A stretch of 64,000 nucleotides of DNA from Bacteroidales bacterium (GCA_022647615.1 JALCKZ010000001.1:856178-920177), one strand, 5' to 3'; counted from the stretch's first letter, positions 37,508-47,329 are shown. The notes: generated from the sequence alone by a model not told the origin. Numbers and translations are program-made.

Positions 37508-37536
37508 TTGTTCGTTGTTTTACGAATTGCGAACAA
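37508..37536. promoter_or_regulatory. Second ArsR-type operator before the thioredoxin-like gene
   Basis: TTGTTCG (37508–37514) and CGAACAA (37530–37536) repeat the half-sites of the first operator with a 15-bp spacer. A nested TTCGT/ACGAA pair lies at 37511–37515 and 37522–37526. This suggests separate control of the downstream genes. Confidence 0.7.
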
Positions 37537-37589
37537 GCAGCAACAACACAACATTGACAAATGATATTTAACAAATAATAAATAAGATT

Positions 37590-37826
37590 ATGGTAATTAA
37601 AGTTTTAGGAACAGGATGCAGCAAATGCAAGGCATTATATGCTGCAGTTGAGAAAGTTGTAAAAGAGAATGGTATTAATGCTGAGCTGATTAAAGAGGAG
37701 GATTTGGAGAAGATTATGTCATATCATGTTATGGCTCTGCCGGCATTAGTGGTTGATGAAAAGGTTGTTGCTAAGGGGGTTATCTCTGAGGCTGAAATTA
37801 AAAAAGCATTGATGCCAGCTAAGTAG
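37590..37826 (+). CDS. Small thioredoxin-like redox protein
   Basis: 78 residues with an active site Cys10-Ser-Lys-Cys13 in GTGCSKCKAL and the cis-proline region MALPALVVD. It belongs to the mini-thioredoxins often encoded beside DUF318 permeases. It probably supplies thiol chemistry to the neighbouring permease module. Confidence 0.88.
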   Translation: MVIKVLGTGCSKCKALYAAVEKVVKENGINAELIKEEDLEKIMSYHVMALPALVVDEKVVAKGVISEAEIKKALMPAK

Positions 37827-37888
37827 TTTTATAAATAGAGTTTATAAATAACGTTTAAAAAAACGTTTATAAATAGTTTTATATTAAT

Positions 37889-38857
37889 ATGTTGCAAAGA
37901 TTTGCAGATTGGCTGGCTTATGGAATTTTGAGCCTGGACGCACAGTCCAGACTCGGGTCGGCCGTTGATTTTTTTATTTATGATACAATCAAGATTTTAA
38001 TCTTGCTGTTTATAATCAGTTCTGTAATGGGAGTAATTAATGCTTATTTCCCTATAGAGAGATTACGTAATTATCTGACAAAACATAAGTTATACGGTCT
38101 GCAATATTTCTTTGCCTCATTCTTTGGAGCAATAACTCCGTTCTGTTCCTGTTCATCCATTCCGCTTTTTATCGGTTTTGTAAAAGGAGGAATACCGCTG
38201 GGGGTAACCTTTTCATTTCTTATAACGTCTCCGCTGGTTAATGAAGTGGCCGTTGCTATGTTCTTGGGTACCTTTGGTTTACGTATTACCGTTATCTATG
38301 TTGTCAGCGGTATCTTGCTTGGAATTATTGGCGGCTTTGTGCTTGGCAAAATGAAATTGGAACCTTATCTGAGTGATTGGGTCAAAAAAATTCAGAAGGA
38401 TTCAACGGCAGAAACTAAGCAGTGGGAGAGAGATAAGGCTACTTTTATGCAGCGTCTCCCTGGTATTATTCATGATTCCTGGGGGATTGTAAAAGGTGTG
38501 CTGCTGTATGTTATTATTGGTATCGCGATAGGTGGTGCAATTCACGGTTATGTTCCTGAGGGATTTTTCCAGCAGCACATGTCTCAAAGCAATTGGTATG
38601 CGGTTCCGTTGTCTGTCATTCTTGGAGTGCCTATGTACGCCAATGCAGCTGGTATTGTGCCTGTTATAGAGGTCTTTGTAGCAAAGGGAATCCCAATTGG
38701 AACGGCGTTAGCTTTTATGATGGCGGTTGTTGGATTATCATTGCCGGAGGCAACGTTGCTTAAAAAAGTAATGACGTGGAAACTGATTGGAATTTTCTTT
38801 GGGACAATAACTCTGTTTATTATCCTGTCCGGTTACTTGTTTAACTGGCTCTTGTAG
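37889..38857 (+). CDS. ArsP/DUF318-family permease
   Basis: 322 residues, about eight membrane segments. The family signature ITPFCSCSSIPLFIGFVKGG is present near residue 84, with ITSPLVNEVAVAM after it and GVPMYANAAGIVPVIEV in the second half. Relatives (ArsP) export trivalent organoarsenicals. The substrate here is inferred from ArsR. Its end overlaps the convergent fmt gene by 25 bp. Confidence 0.86.
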   Translation: MLQRFADWLAYGILSLDAQSRLGSAVDFFIYDTIKILILLFIISSVMGVINAYFPIERLRNYLTKHKLYGLQYFFASFFGAITPFCSCSSIPLFIGFVKGGIPLGVTFSFLITSPLVNEVAVAMFLGTFGLRITVIYVVSGILLGIIGGFVLGKMKLEPYLSDWVKKIQKDSTAETKQWERDKATFMQRLPGIIHDSWGIVKGVLLYVIIGIAIGGAIHGYVPEGFFQQHMSQSNWYAVPLSVILGVPMYANAAGIVPVIEVFVAKGIPIGTALAFMMAVVGLSLPEATLLKKVMTWKLIGIFFGTITLFIILSGYLFNWLL

Positions 38858-39840
38858 TTTTCAATTCCGCGGAAGCCGCGCAGGAAGTCTTCTGTTTTCA
38901 TCCGCTTTTTGCCTGCCATCTGCAATTCTTTTACTTCCAGTTGGTTGCCATCTCCACAAGTAATGCGGATGTATGTTTTGCCGTCAGTTGTCAGGCTCCC
39001 GACAGATTTTTTTTGCAAGGTTTCATTGCATAAATCCGTTGAGTAAATTTTTACGTCAATGGATTTTTCTTCACCTTCAAGTACAGTAGTGGCGCCGGGA
39101 TAAGGGGAAAGCCCGCGTACCTGAGCATCAATTTGTTGCGCGCTTCTGTTCCAATCTATGCGGCAAGTCTCTTTTGTGATTTTTGGAGCCGGGCAGGGTT
39201 CAAGCTTGCTTGAATTTGCTGTTGCTGTTGTTGTTGCTGTTGCAGTAATATCATCCTGTGCAACAGCCTTTAATGTCCCTGCTTCAAGACCGCGAACCGT
39301 ATCCACAACCAACTTGGCGCCCATTGACATCAGCTTGTCATGCAGCGTTCCCATTGTTTCACGCGGCTCAACAGGGCAGTGTTCTTGCATTAAAATCTTC
39401 CCGGTATCTATCTGCTCATCAATGAAAAATGTAGTTACACCCGTCTCTTTTTCTCCGTTCATTATTGCCCAGTTGATGGGGGCGGCGCCTCTGTATCTTG
39501 GCAGCAATGAACCGTGCAGGTTGAATGTTCCAAACTTTGGCATCTGCCAGACGCACTGCGGTAACATTCTAAAAGCCACAACAATAAAGATATCTGCATT
39601 AAAAGAGGAAAGCTCTTTTAGGAAATTTTCATCCCTTAATTTTTCTGGCTGGAGTACGGGAATATTTTTTGAGCAAGCAAATTTTTTCACATCGCTCTCA
39701 GCAAGCTGAAGCCCGCGGCCCTTTGGCCTGTCGGGAACTGTAACAACAGCCGCAACATTGTAGCCATTGTCCAGCAGCGCTTTAAGAGGGGCAACCGCAA
39801 ATTCCGGAGTGCCCATGTATATGATTTTTCCTATTTTCAT
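38833..39840 (-). CDS. fmt: Methionyl-tRNA formyltransferase
   Basis: 335 residues. Formyl-transfer motifs: FNLHGSLLPRYRGAAPINWAI and the C-terminal domain QVRGLSPYPGATT. It formylates initiator Met-tRNA. A Thr/Ala-rich insertion (about residues 199–222, encoded by GTT/GCT triplets on the + strand) separates the domains. It overlaps the end of the upstream LptF/G gene by 4 bp, suggesting coupling. Confidence 0.94.
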   Translation of the reverse strand: MKIGKIIYMGTPEFAVAPLKALLDNGYNVAAVVTVPDRPKGRGLQLAESDVKKFACSKNIPVLQPEKLRDENFLKELSSFNADIFIVVAFRMLPQCVWQMPKFGTFNLHGSLLPRYRGAAPINWAIMNGEKETGVTTFFIDEQIDTGKILMQEHCPVEPRETMGTLHDKLMSMGAKLVVDTVRGLEAGTLKAVAQDDITATATTTATANSSKLEPCPAPKITKETCRIDWNRSAQQIDAQVRGLSPYPGATTVLEGEEKSIDVKIYSTDLCNETLQKKSVGSLTTDGKTYIRITCGDGNQLEVKELQMAGKKRMKTEDFLRGFRGIENYKSQLNK

Positions 39841-41432
39841 TTGATTTCCCCTTTGTCTGCTTCAGCCTTCTCCCTGGCTTCTCTCTCATGCCACTCACGG
39901 TCCTCACGCTCAGCCTCTTTGCGCTGTTCCTCCTTCTCCAGTCTAAACTGAATTCTCTTGGCCTTGCTGAACAATCCTTTGAAGAAATTGCCAATATTGT
40001 TAAATAGTACCTCCGGGTTAAACAATGATGAGTCCTTTGTAGATTTCCAAGTTAAAAATGCGCCAATAGGGGCAAGAACAATGGTTGAGATAAATGCGCC
40101 GGAGAATGGATCCACCGCACCGTCATTTGCCAGCTTTTTGCCGCTAATGTCTACTACCCAGTACAATACAAAGAATAGAATTGAAATAATTGCAGGAGTT
40201 CCCAATCCGCCCTTGCGTACAATTGCGCCGATTGGAGCTCCGATAAAGAAGAAAATAAGGCACGCGATTGAAAGAGTGAACTTTCTGTAACTTTCTATTT
40301 TTGTGCGCCTTAATGGATATGCTGAGTTGTAAAGTTCTGCCGCATAAAATTCTGCAGTTTGTTTCTGTACATCAATATTTGAAATAGCCTCCCTGTATGC
40401 GGTTTTCTCTTGATTTTTATCTTTCCACTTGAATAGGCTGTTTAGCGCAAAAGACTTCTTAAATCCCTTATTTCTAGTGGAATCCAGCTGTTCTTGATGA
40501 CTTAAATTATCTCCCGTCAAAGCCCTCATTGTCTGCATATCCAGGCTTTTGTTGTACTCCTTTGTCAGAGAGTCCCTGTCATATTTTAGCTGCTTAAGGT
40601 TCTTTGACATAACCTCGCTTCCGTACTTTGCTTTATCAGATTTTTGGAAAGCATAATTCTGCAAAGGAATTGTAACCATCTGATATTTAAACTGTATCTT
40701 CTGAACTTGAAGTGAGGTATCGGCAAAATTTAATTTGTTTGTTTCCTGATAGTTTGTACCGTGGTGCAGAACAATAACAAGACTCTTTTTATCTTCTGAA
40801 AGAGAGAAACGTCCGGAGTCGGCGACAGTCAAATCTACATTGCCGTTATCCTTTGTATGGTTATAGACCATGATGCCATGCATCAAATCATTCTTGTCTC
40901 TGTTTGTAACTCTTATGGAGTAACCATCTATGCCGCTGTAGAATACACCTGTCGGGATTTTAATTTCATCCTTTGTTTTTCCGATGTCCTCTCTCAAAGT
41001 GTAAATCTTGTTATAAGCAACCGGTATCAAATTATTAGAGGCAAAAAATGCTCCAATTACAATGAACACAGCCACATAAGAAAGAGGCATCATAATTCTC
41101 TGCAAAGAAATTCCTGCCGCTTTCATTGCCAGCAACTCGCTGTTTTCTCCAAGGCTGCCCATTGTCATGATAGAGGCAAGCAATGTTGCAAGTGGCAGAG
41201 CCAGAGGGATTAACGTACAGCAACCCCATCCCATGAACTCAACAATGACACCAAAACTCAATCCTTTGCCGACCAGCTCGTCTATGTACAGCCATAGGAA
41301 CTGCATCACCAAAATAAAGGTGACAATCAAAAAAGTTAAGATGAAGGGGCCTAAAAAGGACTTCAGCATATACAAGTCCAATGTCTTGATATGCAGAATG
41401 TTCCAGTTTATTCTCTTCCTCTTAAAATTCAT
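39837..41432 (-). CDS. LptF/LptG (YjgP/YjgQ) family permease, larger paralogue
   Basis: 531 residues: N-terminal membrane segments after LDLYMLKSFLGPFILTFLI, a long periplasmic region (about 120–390), three C-terminal segments (for example SIACLIFFFIGAPIGAIVRKGG) and a charged Glu/Arg/Lys tail of about 45 residues. With the protein at 25403–26533 it probably provides the two different subunits of the LPS exporter. Co-transcribed with fmt. Confidence 0.86.
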   Translation of the reverse strand: MNFKRKRINWNILHIKTLDLYMLKSFLGPFILTFLIVTFILVMQFLWLYIDELVGKGLSFGVIVEFMGWGCCTLIPLALPLATLLASIMTMGSLGENSELLAMKAAGISLQRIMMPLSYVAVFIVIGAFFASNNLIPVAYNKIYTLREDIGKTKDEIKIPTGVFYSGIDGYSIRVTNRDKNDLMHGIMVYNHTKDNGNVDLTVADSGRFSLSEDKKSLVIVLHHGTNYQETNKLNFADTSLQVQKIQFKYQMVTIPLQNYAFQKSDKAKYGSEVMSKNLKQLKYDRDSLTKEYNKSLDMQTMRALTGDNLSHQEQLDSTRNKGFKKSFALNSLFKWKDKNQEKTAYREAISNIDVQKQTAEFYAAELYNSAYPLRRTKIESYRKFTLSIACLIFFFIGAPIGAIVRKGGLGTPAIISILFFVLYWVVDISGKKLANDGAVDPFSGAFISTIVLAPIGAFLTWKSTKDSSLFNPEVLFNNIGNFFKGLFSKAKRIQFRLEKEEQRKEAEREDREWHEREAREKAEADKGEIK

Positions 41433-41490
41433 TATAAAATTCCTGGCAGTTAAAAGTTTTTTTAGTTAATCGTAGCCGGTTCAGCCGCAG

Positions 41491-44187
41491 CTATTTTTTA
41501 ATAATCTTAATCAGGCACTCAACTGCAGCCTCAAGTCCGTCAACATTTTTACCTCCCGCACTTGCAAAGAACGGCTGTCCGCCGCCGCCGCCTTGTATGA
41601 ATTTGGCAGCTTCCCTGATATCCTTGCCTGCATTAAATCCCTGGTTAACAATATCATCCGTGTACATCAAAGTTAAAGTAGGCTTGTCGCCGTAATTGCT
41701 TGCTCCTATAAACACAGAGTGCTTTGCTTCCGCTTTAATCATGAATGCTATGTTCTTTACAATCTCAGCAGGATACATCCCTTTCAGCACCATCAAATCT
41801 ATTCCTCCAACATGCTGCGCGCTAGCCATAATCTTATTCTTCATCTCCGCGGATTTCTCCTTCACCATCTGCTCGGCTTCCTTCTTAAACTGCTCATTAT
41901 CAGAAAGAAGTTTCTTTATATTTTCAATAACATTTGGTGCGTTGTTAAACAAATCCTTTATTGAAATCATCAAATCTTCCAAACTATATTCAACCTCTTC
42001 CGCACCCTCTCCTGTTGTTGCTTCAATTCTTCTGACACCTGCTGCAATAGCACTCTCAGAGAGAATCTTAAAATATCCAATTCTTCCTGTAGAAGCAATG
42101 TGCGTGCCGCCGCAGAATTCAACTGAATCTCCAAATTTTATTATGCGGACTTTGTTTCCGTATTTCTCTCCAAATAAGGCAATTGCACCACTCTTGCGAG
42201 CCTCTTCAATTGGAACGTTGCGCCTCTCGTCTTTCTCATAGTCTGCACGAATCATTGCGTTCACAATTTTTTCTGTCTCTCTTAATTTTTCCGGACTGAC
42301 TTTTTCAAAATGTGAAAAGTCAAATCTTAAAACATGAGAATCCACATAAGAACCCTTCTGCTCAATATGAGTGCCAAGAACTTTTCTCAGCGCAAAATCC
42401 AGCAGGTGGGTAGCGCTGTGGTTGGCCGTTGTGCGCAGTCTCTTGTTCTCATCTATTTGTGCTGTAAATAAGGTATTTACATCATCTGGCAATTTATCGG
42501 CCACATGAATTGAAAGTCCGTTTTCTTTTATTGTGTTAAGAATCTTTATGCTCCCGACAGGTATATTATTTTGCGTTGCGTTTGCATTTTGTGTTGTGTT
42601 TGCATTTTGCGTTGCACTGTTATTTTCCGCAACAATATAACCTGTATCACCAACCTGTCCGCCGCTCTCTGCGTAGAACGGAGTCTTATCCAGAACAATG
42701 TGATAAACTTCCTTTCCTTTTGTCTTTACGCTTCTGTACTTCAATATTTTAACACCGTGCTCCACAGTAACGTCATAACCTGTAAATACCGGTTCTGAAT
42801 AGGGATGAACTTCTATCCAGTCTCCCTCTTTTTTGCTCTCGGCATTTCTGCTGCGGGCCTTCTGTTTTCCAAGCTCAACTTCAAATCCCTTTAAATCCAC
42901 AGTCAAACCGTTCTCCTTGGCAATCAGCTCTGTAAGGTCTATCGGGAACCCGAACGTATCATACAAAACAAATGCATCTGTTCCGCTGATTTCAGCAGAA
43001 CTTCCCTCTTTTGTTTTGCATTTTGCAACCAAATCATCCATCATCTTAATGCCTCTGTCCAAGGTCTTTAAGAATGCATCTTCTTCTTCCTTTGTAACTT
43101 TCTCTATAAGCTGCTGTTGTTTTTTAATCTCGGGATAAGCATCACCCATCTGCGCAACTAACGTTGGCACAAGGCGATACAGCAAAGGTTCTTTAACTCC
43201 CAGGAATGTATATGCATAACGTACAGCGCGTCTTAAAATTCTTCTGATAACATAACCTGCCTTTACATTGGATGGAAGCTGGCCGTCGGCAATTGAAAAA
43301 GTAATTGCCCTTGTGTGGTCTGCAATAACTCTCATTGCAATTCTAACTTTCTCATCTGCAGTCTTATAATCTTTGCCTGCAAGTTCTCCAATCTTATCCA
43401 GAAGAGGAGTGAAAACGTCAGTATCATAATTGCTCTTCTTCCCCTGCATTGCCATACACAATCTCTCAAAGCCCATTCCCGTATCCACATTTTTATGAGG
43501 AAGCGGCTCCAGTGTTCCGTCAGCTTTTCTGTTATACTGCATGAACACCAAATTCCAAATTTCAATAACAAGCGGATTAGACTGATTTACAAGCTCTTTA
43601 CCTGGAACTTTTGCGCGCTCTGCATCATCTCTCAGGTCTATGTGAATCTCGCTGCAAGTACCGCAAGGTCCCATGTCTCCCATCTCCCAGAAGTTGTCAT
43701 GCTTATTTCCAAGAAGAATTCTCTCTGCAGGCAAATACTTGAGCCAGGCCTCTTTAGCCTCACTGTCCATATCTACCTTATCCTCTTTGCTCCCTTCAAA
43801 AACAGTAGCATATAATCTGTCGGGATTAAGCTTAAAGACTTTTGTCAAAAGCTCCCACGCCCACTCAATGGCTTCTGCTTTAAAATAGTCTCCAAAGCTC
43901 CAGTTGCCAAGCATTTCAAACATTGTGTGGTGATAGGTATCATGTCCAACCTCCTCTAAGTCATTGTGCTTCCCGCTAACCCTCAGGCACTTCTGAGAAT
44001 CAGCAGCCCTTTTTGCAAAGGCAGGCGCATTGCCAAGGAAGATGTCCTTAAACTGATTCATGCCTGCGTTGGTAAACATCAACGTCGGGTCATTCTTAAC
44101 TATCATCGGCGCAGAGGGGACAATCTTATGTCCCTTTGATTCAAAAAAGCGCAGAAATTCTGCTCGTATTTCTTTTGAAGTCATCAT
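41491..44187 (-). CDS. alaS: Alanyl-tRNA synthetase
   Basis: 898 residues, full length. Class II catalytic core ([35 protein letters not shown]), editing domain with [11 protein letters not shown] and the zinc-site [10 protein letters not shown], and a C-terminal DHHA1-type region with [14 protein letters not shown]. The region before the editing domain has an insertion with three TQNAN repeats followed by the 9-mer copy at 42552 encoding PVGS. Two adjacent start codons (44187, 44184). Confidence 0.96.
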   Translation of the reverse strand: MMTSKEIRAEFLRFFESKGHKIVPSAPMIVKNDPTLMFTNAGMNQFKDIFLGNAPAFAKRAADSQKCLRVSGKHNDLEEVGHDTYHHTMFEMLGNWSFGDYFKAEAIEWAWELLTKVFKLNPDRLYATVFEGSKEDKVDMDSEAKEAWLKYLPAERILLGNKHDNFWEMGDMGPCGTCSEIHIDLRDDAERAKVPGKELVNQSNPLVIEIWNLVFMQYNRKADGTLEPLPHKNVDTGMGFERLCMAMQGKKSNYDTDVFTPLLDKIGELAGKDYKTADEKVRIAMRVIADHTRAITFSIADGQLPSNVKAGYVIRRILRRAVRYAYTFLGVKEPLLYRLVPTLVAQMGDAYPEIKKQQQLIEKVTKEEEDAFLKTLDRGIKMMDDLVAKCKTKEGSSAEISGTDAFVLYDTFGFPIDLTELIAKENGLTVDLKGFEVELGKQKARSRNAESKKEGDWIEVHPYSEPVFTGYDVTVEHGVKILKYRSVKTKGKEVYHIVLDKTPFYAESGGQVGDTGYIVAENNSATQNANTTQNANATQNNIPVGSIKILNTIKENGLSIHVADKLPDDVNTLFTAQIDENKRLRTTANHSATHLLDFALRKVLGTHIEQKGSYVDSHVLRFDFSHFEKVSPEKLRETEKIVNAMIRADYEKDERRNVPIEEARKSGAIALFGEKYGNKVRIIKFGDSVEFCGGTHIASTGRIGYFKILSESAIAAGVRRIEATTGEGAEEVEYSLEDLMISIKDLFNNAPNVIENIKKLLSDNEQFKKEAEQMVKEKSAEMKNKIMASAQHVGGIDLMVLKGMYPAEIVKNIAFMIKAEAKHSVFIGASNYGDKPTLTLMYTDDIVNQGFNAGKDIREAAKFIQGGGGGQPFFASAGGKNVDGLEAAVECLIKIIKK

Positions 44188-44261
44188 ATAGCTTGTGTTA
44201 TTAAACGGTGTAAAAAATTTTTTAATGGCTCTGGGCCCCTTCTATCTATCCTCGCACGCAA

Positions 44262-44292
44262 TTTGCAAAAATAACTATTTGATTTAAATTTG
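44262..44292 (+). promoter_or_regulatory. Bacteroides-type promoter of the first M23 peptidase gene
   Basis: TTTG at 44262–44265, exactly 19 bp, TAAATTTG at 44285–44292; the start codon follows at 44301, so the mRNA would be nearly leaderless. On the other strand TATTTTTG (44266–44273) may serve alaS. Confidence 0.8.
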
Positions 44293-44300
44293 TCACCTTA

Positions 44301-44618
44301 ATGGCATCTAAAAAGAGATATGAATTTAACGCAGAGACTCTTGCGTATGAGCTTCATAAAGTTCCTTTAATGAAGCGGCTAAGCAAGGGGATGATAGTTT
44401 TCCTGTTATCTCTTGTAGCGGCCGGATGCTGGTACATGCTGTACATCAAAGTGTTAAAGCTGGAGACTCCGCGTACAATCCAGCTGCGTCAGACTACCGC
44501 AAGACTGCATTCAAAGCTGGAAGTTCTAAACAGGAGGATGGCTGCAAACAAGAGTATTCTTAGAGAATTGCAGATGAGGGGACAACAATGTCTACAGACC
44601 AATTTTTGGAATGGATGA
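44301..44618 (+). pseudogene. M23 peptidase gene, N-terminal part before a frameshift
   Basis: Encodes the cytoplasmic start, a membrane segment (about residues 29–50) and the beginning of a coiled-coil. At 44578–44581 a GGGG run shifts the frame. With three G the reading continues QMRDNNVYRPIFGMDD straight into the next frame, matching the arrangement LQERDRDIYHTIF of the neighbouring paralogue. As written, the frame ends at 44618. Either a real mutation, a slippage site, or a sequencing error. Confidence 0.8.
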
Positions 44619-45255
44619 TATCCCTGCGGATGTGCGAGATGCCGGCTACGGATTTCCGGAAAAATATGTTTGGCTGCAGAACTTTGACAACTCAGATTTT
44701 ATGGTTGCATCAGATATGCAGATGGATATGCTCTATAAAAAAGCATATATACAATCTCTTAGTTATGACAAGGTTGAGAAAATGGCAAAACGGGCGGGGG
44801 AGATGGCTTCCTGTGTTCCTACAATTCCGCCGGTGTTCTTGAATCATATAAAATTTTCCAGCGGTTTTGGTGTAAGGGTAGATCCTATAGAGGGTGGCGG
44901 AAGAATGCATGCCGGTATTGATTTGGCCGGGCATCAGGGAGAGCCTATTTATGCAACAGGTAACGGAAGAGTTGCGGAAGTGGATTATTCATTCTTCGGA
45001 TATGGTAATGAGGTTGTGGTTGATCACGGTTTTGGATATAGGACAAGGTATGCGCATTTATCCAGGGCTATTGTGAGACCGGGTGCGTATGTGCAAAGAG
45101 GTCAGCAGATTGCAATGATGGGGAGTACGGGGCGCAGTACGGGAACGCATCTGCATTATGAGGTGGAGTATCGCGGGAGCAAGGTTAATCCGATGAATTA
45201 TTTTAAGAAGGATATTTCTCCGGAGGAGTATTCACGTATGATTAAAAGGGAATAA
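44611..45255 (+). CDS. M23 family metallopeptidase, C-terminal part of the frameshifted gene
   Basis: 214 residues in the shifted frame. It contains a complete LytM/M23 zinc domain: GRMHAGIDLAGHQGEPIYATG, a DHGFGYRTRYAHLS strand and THLHYEV, giving the H-x3-D and H-x-H ligands. M23 enzymes cut peptidoglycan cross-links; some act as divisome activators. The ATG at 44611 is probably not the natural start: the gene should begin at 44301. Tandem paralogue of 45392–46363. Confidence 0.85.
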   Translation: MDDIPADVRDAGYGFPEKYVWLQNFDNSDFMVASDMQMDMLYKKAYIQSLSYDKVEKMAKRAGEMASCVPTIPPVFLNHIKFSSGFGVRVDPIEGGGRMHAGIDLAGHQGEPIYATGNGRVAEVDYSFFGYGNEVVVDHGFGYRTRYAHLSRAIVRPGAYVQRGQQIAMMGSTGRSTGTHLHYEVEYRGSKVNPMNYFKKDISPEEYSRMIKRE

Positions 45256-45256
45256 A

Positions 45257-45361
45257 TTTTTTGAATAGTTCTGCCTCGCCTTATCCATCCTCGCCTCCCC
45301 TATTTTGCTGCGCAAAGGGATCGGCTGCGGCTGAGCCGGCTGCGGCAGAATATTCAAAAAA
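45257..45361. repeat. 105-bp imperfect inverted repeat between the two M23 genes
   Basis: Arms TTTTTTGAATAGTTCTGCC (45257–45275) and GGCAGAATATTCAAAAAA (45344–45361) are complementary except for one skipped base. The interior is GC-rich with a doubled CGGCTGCGGC motif. It could form a long stem, act as a terminator, or be a relic of a small inverted-repeat element. Confidence 0.65.
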
Positions 45362-45391
45362 ATTTATTTTTAATGAAAAGTAGCAACTTGA

Positions 45392-46363
45392 ATGGCAAAG
45401 AAAAATAAATATCGGTTCAGCAGAGAACAACTCAAATTCGTGGAAGACAAACTCACCACGCGCGGCCGCATATGGCTGGTTGTAAAGTACTTGCTGGCCA
45501 GCATCTTGCTTACCATTCTTTACTATTTTGTATTTTCCAGCATAATTTACACCGGCAAGGACAGACGCATCATGCGGCAAAACCGCGCTATGCAACAGGA
45601 ATACAGGCAGATGCAGAAACAGCTTGTGGTTCTCAACGGAACAGTTGCCTCTTTGCAGGAGAGGGACCGGGACATTTATCATACAATTTTTAATGCAGAT
45701 CCTCCAGATTATTCTCCGCTTGCGCAGCGTGCTGCGTCATACGATTATGACCTGGACACCGTTAATAATAAGCATATTATAAGGATGATGAAAAGCGGGC
45801 TGGATACGGCTGTGGCAGGAGCCCTCAGCGTCAGAACATCCATTGACTCAATAAGAAGCGCATTTAACTACCTTGGCAAGAGTGTTAGGAATATCCCTTC
45901 TTTGGTCCCGATAGGAAATTTTACTCCTCAACAAGTTGGAGCATCTGTCGGGAAAAAAATAAATCCATTCTTTAAAAGTGTAGTTGCTCACAATGGACTT
46001 GATTTGCCCGCGGCGTCCGGCACTGAAATTCTTGCGCCGGCTGATGGTGTGGTGGAAAAGATGCCAAAAGGGGAGGACCGCAGCAGCGGCAAGTCCTTCA
46101 GCATCAACCATCAAAACGGATATCACACCCGCTATGCAAATGTTGGAATTGTGTATGTGCGTGCAGGACAGAGTGTTAAGCAAGGCATGGTAATAGGGCG
46201 CGTTGGAATGTCCGGCATGTCAATGGCACCGCACTTGCACTATGAGGTAGTCTTCAATGGCCGCTATATGAATCCCGTCAACTACTTCTTTGGTTCATTA
46301 GACTTGCATACTTACATGGATGTCATCTCCGCCGCCCAGAACACCGGTCAGTCACTGGATTAA
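45392..46363 (+). CDS. M23 family metallopeptidase
   Basis: 323 residues: short basic N-terminus, membrane segment at about 32–52, coiled-coil at about 60–95, helical linker, then an M23 domain with VAHNGLDLPAASGTEI, NGYHTRYANVG and APHLHYEVVFNGR (zinc ligands H-x3-D and H-x-H). This is the architecture of an envelope-anchored peptidoglycan hydrolase. A 9-mer copy at 45945 encodes SVGKK just before the peptidase domain. Confidence 0.9.
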   Translation: MAKKNKYRFSREQLKFVEDKLTTRGRIWLVVKYLLASILLTILYYFVFSSIIYTGKDRRIMRQNRAMQQEYRQMQKQLVVLNGTVASLQERDRDIYHTIFNADPPDYSPLAQRAASYDYDLDTVNNKHIIRMMKSGLDTAVAGALSVRTSIDSIRSAFNYLGKSVRNIPSLVPIGNFTPQQVGASVGKKINPFFKSVVAHNGLDLPAASGTEILAPADGVVEKMPKGEDRSSGKSFSINHQNGYHTRYANVGIVYVRAGQSVKQGMVIGRVGMSGMSMAPHLHYEVVFNGRYMNPVNYFFGSLDLHTYMDVISAAQNTGQSLD

Positions 46364-46407
46364 TACGGCGCTCCTCATTTGCTCTTCATTCGCTCCTAAT
46401 TCGCAAT

Positions 46408-46525
46408 GTTGCAGGAATAATTGCCAGCGACTCGTTCTGGCTTACTTCTCGCTAATGATTTTCTGGTGAAAATCATTGCTCGTACGAAACGCACTCACTC
46501 GTCCGCTGGCAATTATTCCTGCAAC
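46408..46525. repeat. Long perfect inverted repeat with an internal hairpin
   Basis: Two 22-bp arms at 46408–46429 and 46504–46525 are exact reverse complements (left arm starts GTTGCAGGAATAATTGCC). The 74-bp interior holds a second perfect hairpin: ATGATTTTC, loop TGGT, GAAAATCAT (46455–46476). It lies 16 bp before the first 107-bp repeat of RAYT element 2. There is no T-run, so a simple terminator is unlikely. Confidence 0.85.
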
Positions 46526-46540
46526 GTGGTGATGTGATGT

Positions 46541-46647
46541 AAGTGTGCGTATAGGCTTTGAGAATCAATGAGTTATGATTTGGCCGAATCTGTAGAATCG
46601 GCCAAACTGTAACTCTCTAGTACACAATGGCACCCACAGAACTTATT
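46541..46647 (+). repeat. Left 107-bp REP-like repeat of RAYT element 2
   Basis: Matches 47645–47751 over 107 bp without gaps, 93 identities by hand count. It contains a perfect hairpin TTTGGCCGA / TCGGCCAAA with a 10-nt loop that includes GTAG. It ends inside the stop codon (46646–46648) of the transposase gene. Confidence 0.9.
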
Positions 46648-47293
46648 AAACATCAGTGCTCCATTCGTTTAAATACTTTGCATTTTTGAAAATACTGTTG
46701 TCCTTCTGATATCTTAACTTATCTAGCCGGACCTTATTAAATCTGTCGAGAGTATGATAATTATTAAAAAGCAGAGATGAGTCAATATCAATAAATTGTC
46801 TTAAAGGGGTTCTGCATTTTGTGTAAAGAAGATAGGAACTGTAAGGGTACCCGCCAGGTTTTTTGCATAAATTAGCAACTACCGGATTATTAATAATATA
46901 CAGCAATGCATCCAACTGCCATTCAAGTTCAGGCTTATGTACAATCTTAGCCGGAGTTTCAATAAAATTTTTACCTATGTCATGTTTGTAATATGCATAG
47001 CTGCAGTAACTCCTTATTAATGATATTGTAACCTCATTTATAAAATCACTTTTTATGAGCATATGCACGTGATTTGTCATAAGCACAAATGCATAAATAT
47101 TTGATTCATACCGTGTTAATGATTTGTTCAAATAAAATAAAAACCTATAATAATCTTCTTTCCTAAAGAATATATTATACCTCATAGCTCCCCTGAACAT
47201 GACATGATAAACATTTTTAAAAAATCTCTTTTCCTCTCGCGCAGGTGAAACGATTTGCACCCCATCGCCAACATAATAATCTTCTAACTCCAT
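46646..47293 (-). CDS. REP-associated (RAYT-type) Y1 transposase
   Basis: 215 residues, Y1/HUH family: VYHVMFRGAMRYNIFF, metal-binding MTNHVHMLIKSD, tyrosine-bearing helix LIRSYCSYAYYKH, and the INNPVVANLCKKPGGYPYSSY signature. ATG 47293 is preferred to an in-frame TTG at 47302. It shares family and layout with 3082–3879, but the sequences are clearly diverged, so the two are not recent copies. Confidence 0.85.
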   Translation of the reverse strand: MELEDYYVGDGVQIVSPAREEKRFFKNVYHVMFRGAMRYNIFFRKEDYYRFLFYLNKSLTRYESNIYAFVLMTNHVHMLIKSDFINEVTISLIRSYCSYAYYKHDIGKNFIETPAKIVHKPELEWQLDALLYIINNPVVANLCKKPGGYPYSSYLLYTKCRTPLRQFIDIDSSLLFNNYHTLDRFNKVRLDKLRYQKDNSIFKNAKYLNEWSTDV

Positions 47294-47329
47294 TATTCCC
47301 AATATTTTAAATTCATTTTAAAATACAAC

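Noticed and set aside
39158..39709. 183-residue + strand frame inside fmt
   Set aside because: Antisense to a clear formyltransferase; no independent motif.
46408..46525. Integron attC site
   Set aside because: The ends do not give the RYYYAAC and GTTRRRY core pair, and no integrase or cassette array is near.
46408..46525. Simple intrinsic terminator
   Set aside because: The stem has a 74-bp interior and no T-run after either arm.
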